Positions 18,304 through 29,987 of a stretch of DNA of 64,000 bases are shown here, piece by piece. The translations under genes and the position numbers were made by a program. The first letter of the stretch is position 1. Each line of letters begins with the position of its first letter. Origin of the DNA: Wolfiporia cocos (Eukaryota; Basidiomycota; Agaricomycetes; Polyporales; Phaeolaceae). Location of the stretch: assembly GCA_029448655.1 (NCBI GenBank), contig JACCLO010000013.1, forward strand, positions 1,550,001 through 1,614,000, read 5' to 3'. The notes under the pieces were generated by a model. It was not told the origin of the DNA. It made no database searches and worked only from the letters and a program-made list of their open reading frames with translations.

Positions 18304-20685
18304 ATGCTCGAAGAAAACGTGCTCTGCAATTATTCCTTCGCTCATTTATATCTCTGGACAATGGGAATGCGTTCAAAAGCTACCTGTGCACATTTGGCAA
18401 ACTTACAGAGAGCTGCACCACACTACCCAAAGACAGTGATCAAAGATGTACCAGAGGTCTCAAAGACAACACTGGCCTCACAAAAATGCATGCAAAACAA
18501 GTCAAGCATTCTTGGAGAGAATGGTAATGCATCTGAATATGATTCTGACTTTGATCCTAACTCAGATGATGAAGACTCAGACTGTTTGGAGGGTGAGAAA
18601 GAGGAAGACGCGGATGCAGAAGCACTCACAATCAAGAGTGAAGCCACTCTGCTGCATTTCACTGTGACACTGCAACAAGCACATGACCAAGCACTTGAGA
18701 CAGAGAGGGAAAAGAGAGCAGAAAAGAGACAGCCAAGGTTTTACACAGGTAACTCAAAATGGACACAGGAGAGACAAGTGCAGAAACATTGGATCCTGGC
18801 AGCAGGTGGGCAGAGGTTCATCTCTTCCTTCTTTGTGAAAGCTGGGGAGTCCCCCAAAGATGCATCTGTTGAGATATCAAGTGATACAGAGCCAAGATCA
18901 CAGCATTCTGAGCCCCAGGTTTGTCAAGCTATGTATGGAAAACTTGAAATAAATAAACTCACACTCTGTCAGCTGTCTGACAGCTCTCATGTTGAAGCTG
19001 ATAGTGCTATCCTATGTGATCCTCAGGAGACACTGAAGGAGATTCTTGACAAGAAAGCAAAACTAGATGCTGCTATAGTCAGACAGTCCCTGGAGGATAA
19101 TGCACTTGATCTACTCACCTATTGTGACATCCCTACACTGCACCGAGCATGCAAGACCCTTACACTCAAGAGCAAGAACAAGAAGCTTGGTTTTTTCTTC
19201 CATGCTCGCATCACCACTATGGTCACCACTCTGAATTTATACCTCGATTGTGATCTCACCTACAAGTGGAGAGAAGCTTCACTTCTTGCAGCGAAGGCTC
19301 AGGGACATGGTAAATGTAGTGCAAGAAACATATGCACCTGGATATATCAATTCCTTCGACATACAAAACTCCCCCTGCATCGATATTATCGCTGCTAAAC
19401 ATACATTCTTAATGATGAGACATTGCCCAACACCTACAGCTGCTCTTGCTTGAGAGGGCTGCAGACTGTTGCTACATTTGTGCACAAGATGTCATTGATA
19501 TTGTAGCAACACCCAAGACTCAGGAGATGCTCAAACATGGTGCAATGAAGACAACAATTTCGCTCCACACAGCACAGTGGTGGCTGCATCGGCTAGAATG
19601 GCGGTACCTGTGCAGTACCAATGGCATGACATTGATAGTCATGAACGAGAAGATATCGTTGAGTAATGTGAGGAGTTTGTCAAGCGGTGGATGGAGTATG
19701 AGAAGCGAATGGTCACATACGATAATGATGGCAATGTAACCAGCACTCTGGAGGGCTTTCCCATCCCATGTGACCGTTTTTGACTCATTTTGGTTACCCA
19801 AGATGAGTCAACATTCTATTCAAATGATCACTGTGTTACAAAGTGGATGCATGCAAGCCATAGAAATGCATCTCGGCAGAAGAGCGAGGGTGCATCGATC
19901 ACGATCCCTGACTTCTTGACACCGGAGTGGGGTCGTCCTATCTATGAGGATGAGTAGGTGCAGGCCCGGCTCTCTTGGATGTGATAAAGCTGACCATAGA
20001 GCTGCCTCAGGGCTGCATGCGTTGTGTGGAAAGCTGAAAAGAATTGAGATGGGTGGTTTAGCACAAGCAACTTGTTACAGCAGGTTGAGCATGCGATTGA
20101 CCTGTTCGAAGGAAGGACAGACAGGATGGTGACCGGTTTATGGATGTTCGACAATGCACCCGGACATCAGAAATGGGCACCTGACACTTTATCAGCACAT
20201 AAAATGCCCAAGAATCCGAAGGTGAACTGGACACACCATCCAAACAGCCCAAGAATGTGCAGTGCACAGTTTGCAGATGACTGTGCACAAGTCCTATATT
20301 TCCCTGATGACCACCTGACTATGCCAGGCTGGTTTGAGGGAATAGAACAGATCATTCATGAGCATGGTCTCTGGCCACAAACAGGACTGAATGCCCAGTG
20401 CGAAGGTTGTAAGTGTCCACCAGGATGGACTGATTGCTGCTGCCACCATCTGCTCTTTACCCAACCCGATTTCTCCTCACAAAATCTCAGCTTGAGGAGT
20501 ATATTGCATCACATGGTCACCTGTGTGACTTCTATCCAAAGTATCATTGTGAACTTAACTTTATTGAACAGTATTGGGGACATGCGAAACTAGACTATCA
20601 CACAAGTCCCATGACATTTGACATCAACGAGATGGAGTGCAATGTTTTGCACTGTCTTGATGATGTTGACTTGCTCCTAATTTGA
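18304..20685 (+). pseudogene. DDE transposase-like gene relic (IS630/Tc1-mariner type)
   Basis: A decayed gene of a DDE family that is widespread in mushroom-forming fungi. The first 365 codons (18304-19398) are open and hold an acidic N-terminal part and a helical DNA-binding-like part (ARITTMVTTLNLYLDCDLTY, ...ARNICTWIYQFL). After that the match jumps between frames: TAQWWLHRLEWRY (about 19569-19607), VTQDESTFYSND (about 19795-19830, first Asp), TPEWGR, MFDNAPGHQKWAPDTLSAHK (about 20145-20204, second Asp), CEGCKCPPGWTDCCC, and finally HCELNFIEQYWGHAK (about 20548-20592, catalytic Glu), with the frame ending at 20685. Several stops and frameshifts show that it is dead. No terminal inverted repeats were found. 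The start is a guess. Confidence 0.8.
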
Positions 20686-21630
20686 TGGTGAGTGATTCCA
20701 TTACATAGAATCCTTATTCACTGATATGAAGATTCACATTCTTAAAGATATGCAAATCGCTCGGTGCGGTTCATCAGCATGTATGTACAAGGACTCTCTG
20801 GCACTGAGGCAGTTTGGGCCAACTGCAAGTACCATGGCCATCACACTCTGCCATCTGACATCATCACTCAGCTCAAAAACAAATGTAAAGTTTAGCTCAT
20901 AATGTATTGGATCACTCTTAAGTAATAGAGTCAAATTCTGACACAATCCCCAGCACTTTATGATTTTTGGTCAAGGATTTGGCAGTCATGTGCCCTCACA
21001 GCCACTGCTTACATAAAGGTGTTGGCTCCTAGTGGCATCTACCTTACTGCCAGTAGCACCGCAGTTGATTGCCCTTCTAGGGTGAAGATCATGTGCCCAC
21101 CCACTCCCCATGCCACCCACCAGCACCTCATTCCCCATGCCACCCATCAGCACCTCGCTGTCCCTGTGCTACCAATAAGCACCTTGCTACTTGTCACAGA
21201 TTCATTTCTTGATGCCTTATTCCCATCCAGTGCTCGTTATAGATTAGATTTCTGGTTATCTGTTGATCTCGCACCCACAATCAGGTGGTATGTCACATTC
21301 TTTAGCATCACTTGTCACTGTCATTAGCATTATGGTCACCCTCTCATCACCTGTGCACAGACCTGTTCTTTAGGGTAGACATGACTGCTCAAATCATGTA
21401 CATACTTATAGTGATGACTGATGGCCTTACCGCCTCAGTCTTGTTATTCTAGGCATAGGAGCTAGTCTCCCTCTCTCTTACTGTGTGAGCCTGCATCGGC
21501 ACTCTTTTATCTTAGTCACACTAGTCTGGTGCTGGACAGCAAGACACATCAATAGCCGTCGTATTTGATGGTATATTAGGGTCCCCCATTACACGGGTCG
21601 CACAGTATGCAGACCGTGTCACTACTGCTG
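20686..21630. other. No recognisable feature
   Basis: AT-moderate, CpG-poor sequence. A short run of CCATGCCACCCA(C/T)CAGCACCT repeats at about 21100-21160 is the only structure seen. Confidence 0.5.
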
Positions 21631-22440
21631 TCATGTATGATGGCAGTGATGGCATGCTCAATTCTTTACATAATCATGCCATTATTTCACATTTTCCAGA
21701 CAATGTAGCCCTACAATTTCAATGGTAATAGCTATATTTCCTTAGCTCCCATGTGTGGGGTGGATGCCACTGCTCAACGATGGATGACATCTGGCTGGCA
21801 TCTGACCTTCCAAATGTGGAGGTTTGTCCCACAGTCAGTGCTTGGTCTCGTTGCACCAGATAATGGCACACTTATCTTATTGTGCTCATCCCATGCCACC
21901 CCACACCATCAACAAGTGCCTCACTGCTGCTATCATGCATGATGGTGGTGACAGCACACTCAATTTCTTATATAATCACTTCATTCTTTTACATTTTCTA
22001 GAAAATAGAACACCTGTAATCTAGTAGTAGCAATTGTATTTTATAAGCTCCCATGGTTGGGATGGATGCAGACACCCAATGATGGATGACATCCGGTGGG
22101 TGTCTGACATTCCAAACATGGAACATTATCCCACACCTAGCACTTGGCCTCATTGTGCCTTGACCTTCAAATAGCAGTGTGCTTATCTAATCACACTGCC
22201 ACCATGCCAATGCTGTTGTGCACATTGGTGGCAATGGTGGGCTCATTCTTCAAATTTTTGACTCGTGCTTTTTGTATCATATGTAGTATAATACTTACAG
22301 TTATATAGAGTCAAATTAAATTTCTGTTGCCTTGGTGATTGAGATGGATGCATCACTCAGCAGGTGGATGACATTGGGTTTGGCACCTGATCTCTAGATA
22401 GGAATGCTTATCTAATCATACCTTGGCACTTGCTGACATT
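21631..22440. repeat. Degenerate tandem repeat, about 0.3-kb units
   Basis: Three diverged units begin near 21631, 21934 and 22219. Each has a CATG(T/C)ATGATGG-like start, a CTCAATT...ATAATCA stretch, a TTTTCTAGA/TTTTCCAGACA block, a (G/A)CTCCCATG and a GGATGACATC(T/C)GG block. Indels blur the third unit. CpG is strongly depleted. Confidence 0.6.
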
Positions 22441-23219
22441 TGTTTGGTCAATTGCACCTTATCTCCAGCTTCTTGATCTTCAATCATGACATCATTGCCA
22501 GCCAAGCATGCATAGACAAGTCCGTAGGGACTTAGTGACTATGCCTCTGCAGTCATGGTTGCAGATTCATTTCCTTCGCATTTTCAGAACCCTCCTCCTT
22601 TGCTTTACATTTATGTTAACACTCATGTGTTTTATTATGACTCTTATCTGACTTATAAATGGTTAGTCAGGTATGCACTGGAGAATGTATAAGCATGTCT
22701 GATCAAGACTGATTCATGATCTATCACATGAGCTGGTGAGCTTGAGGTCTTCTGAGACATTCAACGATACTTGTGCCTAACCTACTTTGATTCACTATAC
22801 AAGCTCATAGTCGGCTTTTATCAGTTGCATCTGTTCAACATGGCATGTACCAAAGGGCTCTCACATACTGCGCACATGTCTGTAGGCCAGGGATTGGGTC
22901 GGAGTTCAGTCAACAAAAACTTAAAACAACATGACCTCTTTTTAAAGAGACAGAAGGTTAAGGAGAGGAATGAGATGAAGTCTGCAGGTATGTTGGGCAT
23001 TACCTATTCTAGCATGTTTTGTAATAATGACGATGTCAGGCTTAAGCTGGCAATCTTTGCGCATCCTTGCTGAAATCCATGGCAATCAAGTACCCATGGA
23101 TGATGAAGGTGCCAAACTGGTGTTACAGGTCATATACCTGTTCACTATATTTGAGTCATGAATCTAAATCTTCTGCACAAAGTCCCATGGATATGTGCAA
23201 AGCCTATCTTCATATAAGC
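22441..23219. other. No assigned feature; one 100-codon frame
   Basis: An open frame at 22771-23073 (+) contains a basic segment (KNLKQHDLFLKRQKVKERNE) but I do not recognise it and nothing else supports it. The rest is non-coding as far as I can see. Confidence 0.3.
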
Positions 23220-24827
23220 CTTCAAGCCCTAAGTCAAAAGACTCCAGGGGATCGTTCGATATTCAATACGCGTTAGAGAATATAATCGGTTCAAGAGCAA
23301 GTCCAGTGTATGGGACTTGCCTAAGTCCGAGAAGTCAGTGTGCACTTTGAGGACTTAGTTGTTTCAGAGCTTGGTGAATACTGACCGTAGTTTCCTTTGT
23401 TTGAGAATGGGTATAAGACTTCTTGTTTATACAACAAGGTCGAGCTGAAGAGCCTCAACACTAGTTACATGAGTTTATATACTATGTGAGGTTTTAATAG
23501 TCCTGTCAGTCCCAGACGTCACTGATACTATCTACCCTATAGTCTGAGATGTATGATAGGTATGTAGTGATGTGTCTGAAACAATAGATAGCAATGATAT
23601 GGCAGTTGAATGCCATCTGTCAATCATAGAATGATAAAGATGAAATGAGGGCAGAGTTGGATCTGCCAGTCTGCGATGAGCCCTATACACTAGTACAACT
23701 GGAGTTAGGCCTATTAGAGTCATGAGTAGCCAGGGGGGTTGGTTGTGCAACAAGTCCCTGTATCGTATTCACCCAGTGGTGAGTTCTAGTGTTGCAAGGT
23801 CCGGTCTTTTGCATGTTTTGGGCAGGACTGAGGACTGGGACCAGGACCGGACTGCCATGGGCAACAAGGGACCAGACTGAAGACTGGTCCCAAGTAGGAC
23901 TGTGGTCCTATAGCGGTCCTAGGACCGGTCTGAACCGGTCCTGGACCGATCAAGTGATTATTGACTTAACTATAATTTTATGTCAGAAGCTGCAACAAAG
24001 TGTACTTACTACTCAATATATATTAGAACATACTAAGTACTGCCCAAAAATTGGCTATGGTGCACTTATCCTTGATTTATGAATATAAAATTGTAGACTG
24101 AAGTCAACACACAGAAATACCACTGCAGTAACTGCACACCTCAAGTTGTATCTGATGAGACATATTTGTTGTGATTTTGTATGTGCCACAATGAGCAGCA
24201 TATAACTACCACTAAGCAGCGCTCTGCCAATAACTGGGTGATATTAAATGCAGCATGCATGTGTATCATAATATGTGAGTGTTAACACTACTGGATGGGA
24301 GAATAAACAACTGCATGTCAGTCAACAAAACTAGTGATAATATGAGGACAGACTGTATGTCACAAACATTGTCCAAGACAATACCAGTGCTTCATTGTAT
24401 CATTGAAATCAGAAGGTTTTTGGTTGTTACTATTCATGTCAGCTTCTGTCTGATGTGTTTACCATAATATCTAGTGGTACATACATGATGCAGACCATCT
24501 CAGATCACTCTAGGGGGTCTTAAATACTTTGGTTTTGTTGTAAATCAATCAATCATGGTTCTCTACCTTGGAGTAACCATACTCTAAGTGCTATTCTACA
24601 ATAACTTTGGGACCGGTCCAGGACCGGTCCAGACCGGTCCTGCAAAAACTGACCACTCAGAAGGACCGGGACCAGGACCATGTCAGGACCAGGACCGGAC
24701 CGGACCATTGAATCGGTCCTAATCGGTCCAGTCCTGGTCCAGTCCTTGGTCTTCAGCGGTTCTTGGGACCGGACCTTGCAACACTGGTGAGTTCTGCAAG
24801 CATTCGAAAAACAAAGTAACCTGACAC
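23220..24827 (-). repeat. LTR-A copy, truncated, interrupted by a hAT-like element
   Basis: Minus-oriented LTR-A: CTAAGTCCGAGAAGTCAGTG, GTCGAGCTGAAGAGCCTCAA, GAGTTTATATACTA and GTTGGTTGTGCAACAAGTCC match the 15914-16793 copy in reverse. The outer end, after the inserted element, runs GCAAGCATTCGAAAAACAAAGTAAC and ends near 24827. The inner part of the LTR upstream of about 23220 is missing. Confidence 0.75.
23788..24785. mobile_element. Non-autonomous hAT-like element (998 bp)
   Basis: Ends are perfect inverted repeats: AGTGTTGCAAGGTCCGGT at 23788 and its reverse complement ending at 24785. The LTR-A sequence GGTGAGTTCT stands directly on both sides (23778-23787 and 24786-24795); in intact LTR-A copies it occurs once, so it is a target duplication. 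An 8-bp duplication is the hAT norm; 10 bp match here, so the exact ends may be off by two. Both flanks are packed with GGTCC/GGACC/ACCGGTCC repeats. There is no transposase frame. Confidence 0.8.
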
Positions 24828-25897
24828 ATGCTACAACCTCAAGCCTACACTGGGGGAAGGGGGCTCGCACAAAGGTGCCTTCCTGGTCTGGGAGTCTCAA
24901 GGAGTAAATGGCCAAGACAAGTCTGAGGTGCTACCTTGACTGTCAGCCCATTATATGTGCCTCTTACTGTATGTACATGTTTGTGCTATGGGTTGGTAAT
25001 GGTATCAGTGTGGGAGCGGCTGTGTCTGCTATCCGTTAGATGGCCATGGCAACATAGCAGGTTATGCCTGGATCAGAGTGGGTTACCAATCTGTTGGGTT
25101 GCAATCATGATGGTTCATGATCGGGGGTTCTGCCAGTAATGGCATGACATAGTGTCCTTTGATTAGGGTTCTAGCATGATTGGGATGGGTGCTGGTAATG
25201 GTGGGGTTAATGGTCTATGATCGGTGGTTCTCTAGTGATTGGGGACCTGGCTAGTAATGGTGATCGGTGACATTGTGGTTTAGCCCTTGGCCAGTGGTTC
25301 TCATTGGTCAGGGCAGGTTTGTAGGTTTAGAGCCTCTGTAGGCTGTGGTCCATATTTGTATGTATTTGTACATAGTTCATGCCTGTAATGGCATGAAGTC
25401 TGTGGTCGGTAATGACTGTGTGGCCAGTGATGGCGGTGGTTCATGGAGGTGGGAGGCATTGGAGATGGTTGGTTGGATGGACGTGCACTGGTGGTCCTAG
25501 CTGTGAGTCTTGTGTGGCCTTGGCGTGGTTTGGCGAGCCAAGATGGTGTACTGGTGAGCGATAGGGTTCTGGCAGCGGGTGGTTGGCTTAGTTAGGTATG
25601 CTGCCTAGCTTACTGTGCTCTACCATGCTCGCATGGCTTTGTGACTGGGCCTTGGACCGGGCAGTTGGACTGATGGTCTGGGACTTAGGGTTCTAGGCTA
25701 TGTCTGGTGATGCTGGCAGCTGGTGTCTCAAATGGTTTGTGAGAGCGGGGCTTCTACTAGCTGCTGCATCTGGTTCCAGTGTCAGGAGTGCTCTTTGGAG
25801 GTGCTCTGGCACTATTATGATCTGACTGCAGCATGAGCGGGGTCGGAGTTGGGTTATGTCTAAAGGCTTTGAATTTGGCCTGTGACATAACCATAAC
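24828..25897 (-). repeat. Probable diverged LTR, unclassified
   Basis: The part at 24880-24990 resembles the R region of the solo LTR at 39430-39800 (AAGGCCAAGACGAGTCTGGGGTGCT versus a diverged version here). The right end reads TGTTATGGTTATGTCACA on the minus strand, an LTR-like start. The middle is GT-rich (repeated GTAATGG, GGTGGT). No target duplication was found, so the limits are uncertain. Confidence 0.35.
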
Positions 25898-25908
25898 AGT
25901 CAGTCAGG

Positions 25909-27237
25909 ATGTTCTCAGAGGCTATGGGCAACAATGACAATGAATGGGAGACTATCCCTGAGGATCTGCATATGAACGAAGATTTCATGCATGCACTATG
26001 AGATATTACACATTTGAGGTATGTCGTATGACACTTTTATTGCTGCTGCTGCTGAATATCATGTGCACAGTTTTTGTGGAAGGAATGACACATGTATCTG
26101 GTGCCAGAATATACAACCCATGGATTAGAATTGTGTCACAAGCCGATTTCATTCAGTTAGCCAATGACTGAACGACAGCCCTTATCTTATCTAAAGCGCC
26201 CGCCTAGCATCACGTGCAAGGACCCCGAACACCCCACACGTGCCTAGTCAGACCCCGGACACTCTTCTCTCGGCTCTACCCCTAGGTTAGGGTTATCACG
26301 GACTATTAGCTTACGTAATACTGTACAGTAGCCAAACATGTACAAACACTAGAACAGCATATATACTGGCCGACGAGCAGGGTAGTACCCCAGACTCATC
26401 TTGGCCTTTGTTGCCTTGAGTAGCCTCAGATCAGGAATACGCTTCCACGCGATAAACATTCCCCTGAGCAGTTACTTGAGATAGCGCTTGTGTCAAATTG
26501 GCATGTGGTACTTCTGGTAGCATATACCCACCAGCGCTACACAGATTGTACAGAGGAGCCTGTGTCTGACACATTGGCAACAACATTTGACATTTCTGCA
26601 TTCGATATCTTTAGTCTTATGACTTCTGTTACTGTCTGATGCACTTCAAGTGTGCGATCAAATGCTGAGGCTATAGTAATGCACGGATATCTCGGTACCA
26701 TGCCGATCAACCCAGCTGTCATCATCTCATTAAAATCACTTGAGTTCCTACATTCAATTCGACTATTCAAAGCATCATTCAGCATAGAAGCCTTCTGCAA
26801 GCTGATGTGTTACTTGTATAATGTACATTGGCTCATACACTATGTTGCCCGCAATCTATAATATATTTTAGATTCTGTATAAAGCACGCTTTCGAACCCT
26901 AGTTGCAGATGCATTTGAGGTATATCTTGGCATGCATCACATTGTTGACAAGCAAGTACTCACTGTACTCAGATGTGACTCTCCAAACTGGTGTGTTTTG
27001 TATGGCTGTCCAGCTTGTGGCTATGAGGTATATGGGAATCCCTAAATTGCTTTTAAATCTCTCATGTCATGTCACAGCTTATTGGAGAGCATGATCTGAA
27101 GTGGAAGAGGTTCATATGTATTGACAGTAACAATTCTCTCAAGCACCTTGCTCCGTTCAACAACAGGATGCAAGGAGATATCCGCATCTTCGAGGAAAGC
27201 AACTACTTCTTAGCACAGGACTTTGTTGACCAGTATG
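25909..27237 (+). pseudogene. KDZ-type transposase relic, 5' part
   Basis: KDZ (Kyakuja/Dileera/Zisupton) transposases are large DDE-type enzymes expanded in basidiomycetes. Pieces in several frames match the N-terminal half in the right order: NEWETIPEDLHMNEDFMHAL (25909 on); LKSLEFLHSIRLFKASFSIE (about 26726-26785); VADAFEVYLGMHHIVDKQVL followed by the cysteine cluster CPACGYEVYG (about 26900-27030); and ICIDSNNSLKHL (about 27115-27150). A probable intron starts at GTATAT near 27030 and ends at ACAG near 27077. Stops and frameshifts are common. A solo LTR interrupts it at 26134 and element G2p at 27243; the gene resumes at 37244. Confidence 0.8.
26134..26495 (+). repeat. Solo LTR (family S) in the KDZ relic
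   Basis: 362 bp, starts TGTCACAAGCC and ends GCGCTTGTGTCA, with a perfect 5-bp duplication AATTG at 26129-26133 and 26496-26500. A TATATA box is at about 26360. The minus-strand copy at 39430-39800 is the same family. Confidence 0.92.
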
Positions 27238-27242
27238 CGAAT

Positions 27243-27941
27243 TGTCACAGATTTGGGACATGCCACTATTTTTCCCGTATTTTTACCTATTTATCTGGTA
27301 TTTCTACGACCTTGTAGACATTTACGCTGCTAAGCGCCCGTCTACACGTACACGCAACCAAACAACACGTACACAACGCGGTATACGTCAACCTGTCATA
27401 ACAACACGTACATAATACGCCCGTACGCGTCAATGACTCAGCGGACTAACCTCCGGTGTCACGCGCTTTACTCATATCCCGATACCGGGCTATGTCAGTA
27501 CGATTGGATAAGCGGCCCGCTCGTTATCACATGCCAATGCCCTTATGATTACTCATATCCCGATGCCGGTATATAAGAATCACATGCATGGCTTACTAAC
27601 GTAGCTACAGCCACTTCCACAACATGGACCTACGGTCCAAACAAACGATCTTACTGGTGCGGCCATTACCGGCGCACATGGTCTATTGTAGTTTACGACT
27701 TAACCATATTAGTTATGTCTGCGCACAGACCGTCTTCATGTTTGGCTCCCTTACTGGTAACCAAACAATGCATGTATATAAGTAGGGCTATCACTGCGGA
27801 TAAGCCTTAGATTTGTTCTCTGCATTCGCACAGTTACATACCATCTCTGCTTGCGCCCACTAGCCTCCTCACCAACCTTCTGCAACATCTTCAAGTCGCC
27901 TATAAGGTTATAGTGTGAGTCCCACAGTCTAGTCTGTGTCA
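27243..27941 (+). repeat. 5' LTR of G2p (699 bp)
   Basis: Starts TGTCACAG and ends TGTGTCA. It has one copy of the 39-bp U3 unit that G2m has twice, which accounts exactly for the 39-bp length difference to the 738-bp LTR. Confidence 0.96.
27775..27819 (+). promoter_or_regulatory. TATA box and predicted RNA start / self-primer (G2p 5' LTR)
   Basis: TATATAAG starts at 27775. The 11-nt AGATTTGTTCT at 27809-27819 begins 34 nt downstream, a normal TATA-to-start distance, and is the exact reverse complement of 27944-27954. In Tf1/sushi-type elements the first bases of the RNA fold back to prime reverse transcription; this layout fits that. Confidence 0.75.
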
Positions 27942-27943
27942 TA

Positions 27944-27954
27944 AGAACAAATCT
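27944..27954 (+). promoter_or_regulatory. Self-primed primer-binding site (G2p)
   Basis: AGAACAAATCT, two bases (TA) after the LTR end. It pairs perfectly over 11 nt with 27809-27819 and not beyond. No tRNA 3' end complement is evident at this place. Confidence 0.75.
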
Positions 27955-28961
27955 CCCCCTACCCCCGCCCTTGCGCTTGCGCTTGGGTCTGGGTTTCTAT
28001 CCTACAGGGGCTATTACTTGTTGCTGCGCACATCCCTTTCTGCCTGACAAGGCGATTGGGGTGATAGTTGAGATCTGGGGGATACATCGCCATCCTCGGC
28101 AGAGGATTGGCAACCAGGGAAGCCACACCGCCTTTTTAGGCAGGAGGCCTACCTAACCCGGACTCCAGGGTCAAGGAGACATGGTCCTCGCTGACAAGCT
28201 TGGACCATGCGCGGTTAAGACCCGCCTGTGGAGAAAAAGGGACGGTCTGCCTGTGTGCGCCCAACCCCCTGTCATGGCAAGCGTTGTTCAGCGCCCCATC
28301 ACTATCCACAGGGTCATCATTATGATGGCATGGGAATTTTCCAAAGCCGCCTCCCAGGCGTAAGGGACCTGCTTTGAACCCGTTATGGGAAAAGCAGTGA
28401 GGGGGGTGACGTAAAAAATCACCCTGCCATAGGTCACTCGCGGTAGCCAATAGCATAAGTCCTCCGGGCAGCTCGGCGTGCGAGCATGGGTCAAACGGAT
28501 TTGGGGCCCCATTGGAAGAGAAGCGCGTGGCCCACTCCTTCGGGATGTGGAGCGCTGCTGTCTCGCGATCTTAGATCGACAATGGTTTTTTAGCCCTGAT
28601 GTGACACCCATGTGGCTACAGACGGCAACCTCATTGTTGAAGCATGGACAGGCTAAGGGATGTAAAATCCCAGCCACTTTCCGGCATCGTCCCTCCGGGG
28701 CGGTGTCGTGTATCCGATTCCCAATCATCTGACCCAGGAACCGGCCTGGCAGTCAGCAACTCTACCCCTGGAGTCGGCGCCTCTGACCGTTAGGGTCATG
28801 CGAATATCCGCGCCGTCTCGGCACAGGGTTTGCGCGCAACATAAGAGTAATTATGCCCCGTAGTACACCTTCTTTGCTCCTGAAAAGGAGTCCACTACCC
28901 TACCTTACATAATCCCTTCTATTCCTGTTCTTGGACGTATCACTGGGAAACTTCGTTTCTC
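27955..28961 (+). other. 5' leader of G2p
   Basis: About 1 kb, nearly identical to the G2m leader. It starts with a C-rich stretch and shows many short open frames on both strands that match shadows in G2m but no recognisable product. Confidence 0.7.
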
Positions 28962-29885
28962 ATGAAGGCTGCACTTTCTAGAATCATGCCCCGCGTTACC
29001 CGTCGCACACGTGGCTCCTCCACTGCCCCTTACGTCAAACCGGCGAAGCGGTCCCTTCTCAGCCGCATCGACACCGCCGACATTCCTCGGGCAGAGGACG
29101 TCACATACACCCTTCCTGTAAAGGAAGATTACACCGGGAAGCTCCATCTTTGGGAGATTCCCGTCCACATGCCAAAGCACATCGCTGAGGCTGGGAAACC
29201 CGCTCCTCGACCTTCCAAGCCAGTTCCACTCGCCAAGCGAATCTGGACAGAGGAAGAGAAGCTAGCCGCTTCCATTACCGCCATGGAGAACTTAATTGAA
29301 CTCCGCGAACTCAACAAGCTCAAGCTTGCCCGCGATAAGCTGAATAAGCGAATCGCCGCCAAACAAGCCGCCAAGGAAGCCAAGCAAACAGCTTCTTCAC
29401 TGGCCCTCCGTCTCTCCAGCCCGGTGGCCGGACCATCCGTTCCGGCCAACCACAGGATTCTCGACCCTTCCCTCGTCTTCGGGAAGAAGAAGCCTCTCCA
29501 AGCATGCGACCAAGTTATTCCCATGCTAGAAGGCACTCTCACTCGTCTCACTCCTCTCGCCAACCATCCCCCTAATTACCCAGGCTTCCATATGGAAAAC
29601 GACATGCGTTTCCATACTATGGTAGTAGAATTGGAGGACTTGGTGGATAACGTGAAGGATAGAGCGAGACGGGGGAGGATCACCAATAGAGACTGGAGAA
29701 TTATGAAAAAGTACTGCAAACAGCTCGGCAATATTTCCTTTTTGGATTGGCGTACGGACTTGGCTCGTATCGTAGCAGAATGCGTAGCGCTACAAATTAC
29801 TTTTGCCTTCGGTGTAACACCACCTGACAAGGTGGCAGGGCCCTCAACTACTTCGGTAGAAGAGGATATACTCGCGATTGTATAG
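28962..29885 (+). CDS. ORF0: conserved extra ORF upstream of gag, unknown function (G2p)
   Basis: 307 codons, full length and open, ATG at 28962 with a second in-frame ATG at 28986. Differences from the G2m copy are few and mild (for example Glu/Asp at residue 46, Pro/Ser at 85, Gln/Ala at 103, Glu/Asp in the FL(E/D)WR segment). The central Lys/Ala/Leu helix (about 95-150) and the C-terminal helical region (about 205-275) are kept. The frame ends with TAG 102 nt before the gag ATG. It is not a Gag, protease or Env by any motif I can see. Confidence 0.8.
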   Translation: MKAALSRIMPRVTRRTRGSSTAPYVKPAKRSLLSRIDTADIPRAEDVTYTLPVKEDYTGKLHLWEIPVHMPKHIAEAGKPAPRPSKPVPLAKRIWTEEEKLAASITAMENLIELRELNKLKLARDKLNKRIAAKQAAKEAKQTASSLALRLSSPVAGPSVPANHRILDPSLVFGKKKPLQACDQVIPMLEGTLTRLTPLANHPPNYPGFHMENDMRFHTMVVELEDLVDNVKDRARRGRITNRDWRIMKKYCKQLGNISFLDWRTDLARIVAECVALQITFAFGVTPPDKVAGPSTTSVEEDILAIV

Positions 29886-29987
29886 TAGAAATACTATCAT
29901 CTTTTAACTCTGAAATAGAGTGCGAGTGTGATCTATAACGAAAGTCGCAGCTTTCAAAACCCAATCCCTTCTTAAGAATCTAAGACA

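Noticed and set aside
22771..23073. 100-codon frame as a gene.
   Set aside because: No motif, CpG-decayed surroundings, abuts an LTR fragment.
24828..25897. A gene-bearing segment between LTR-A and KDZ.
   Set aside because: No frame of useful length; weak LTR resemblance is the better reading.
27942..27960. tRNA-primed primer-binding site for G2.
   Set aside because: The sequence does not show a TGG-starting tRNA 3'-end complement, while the 11-nt match to the RNA start is perfect.
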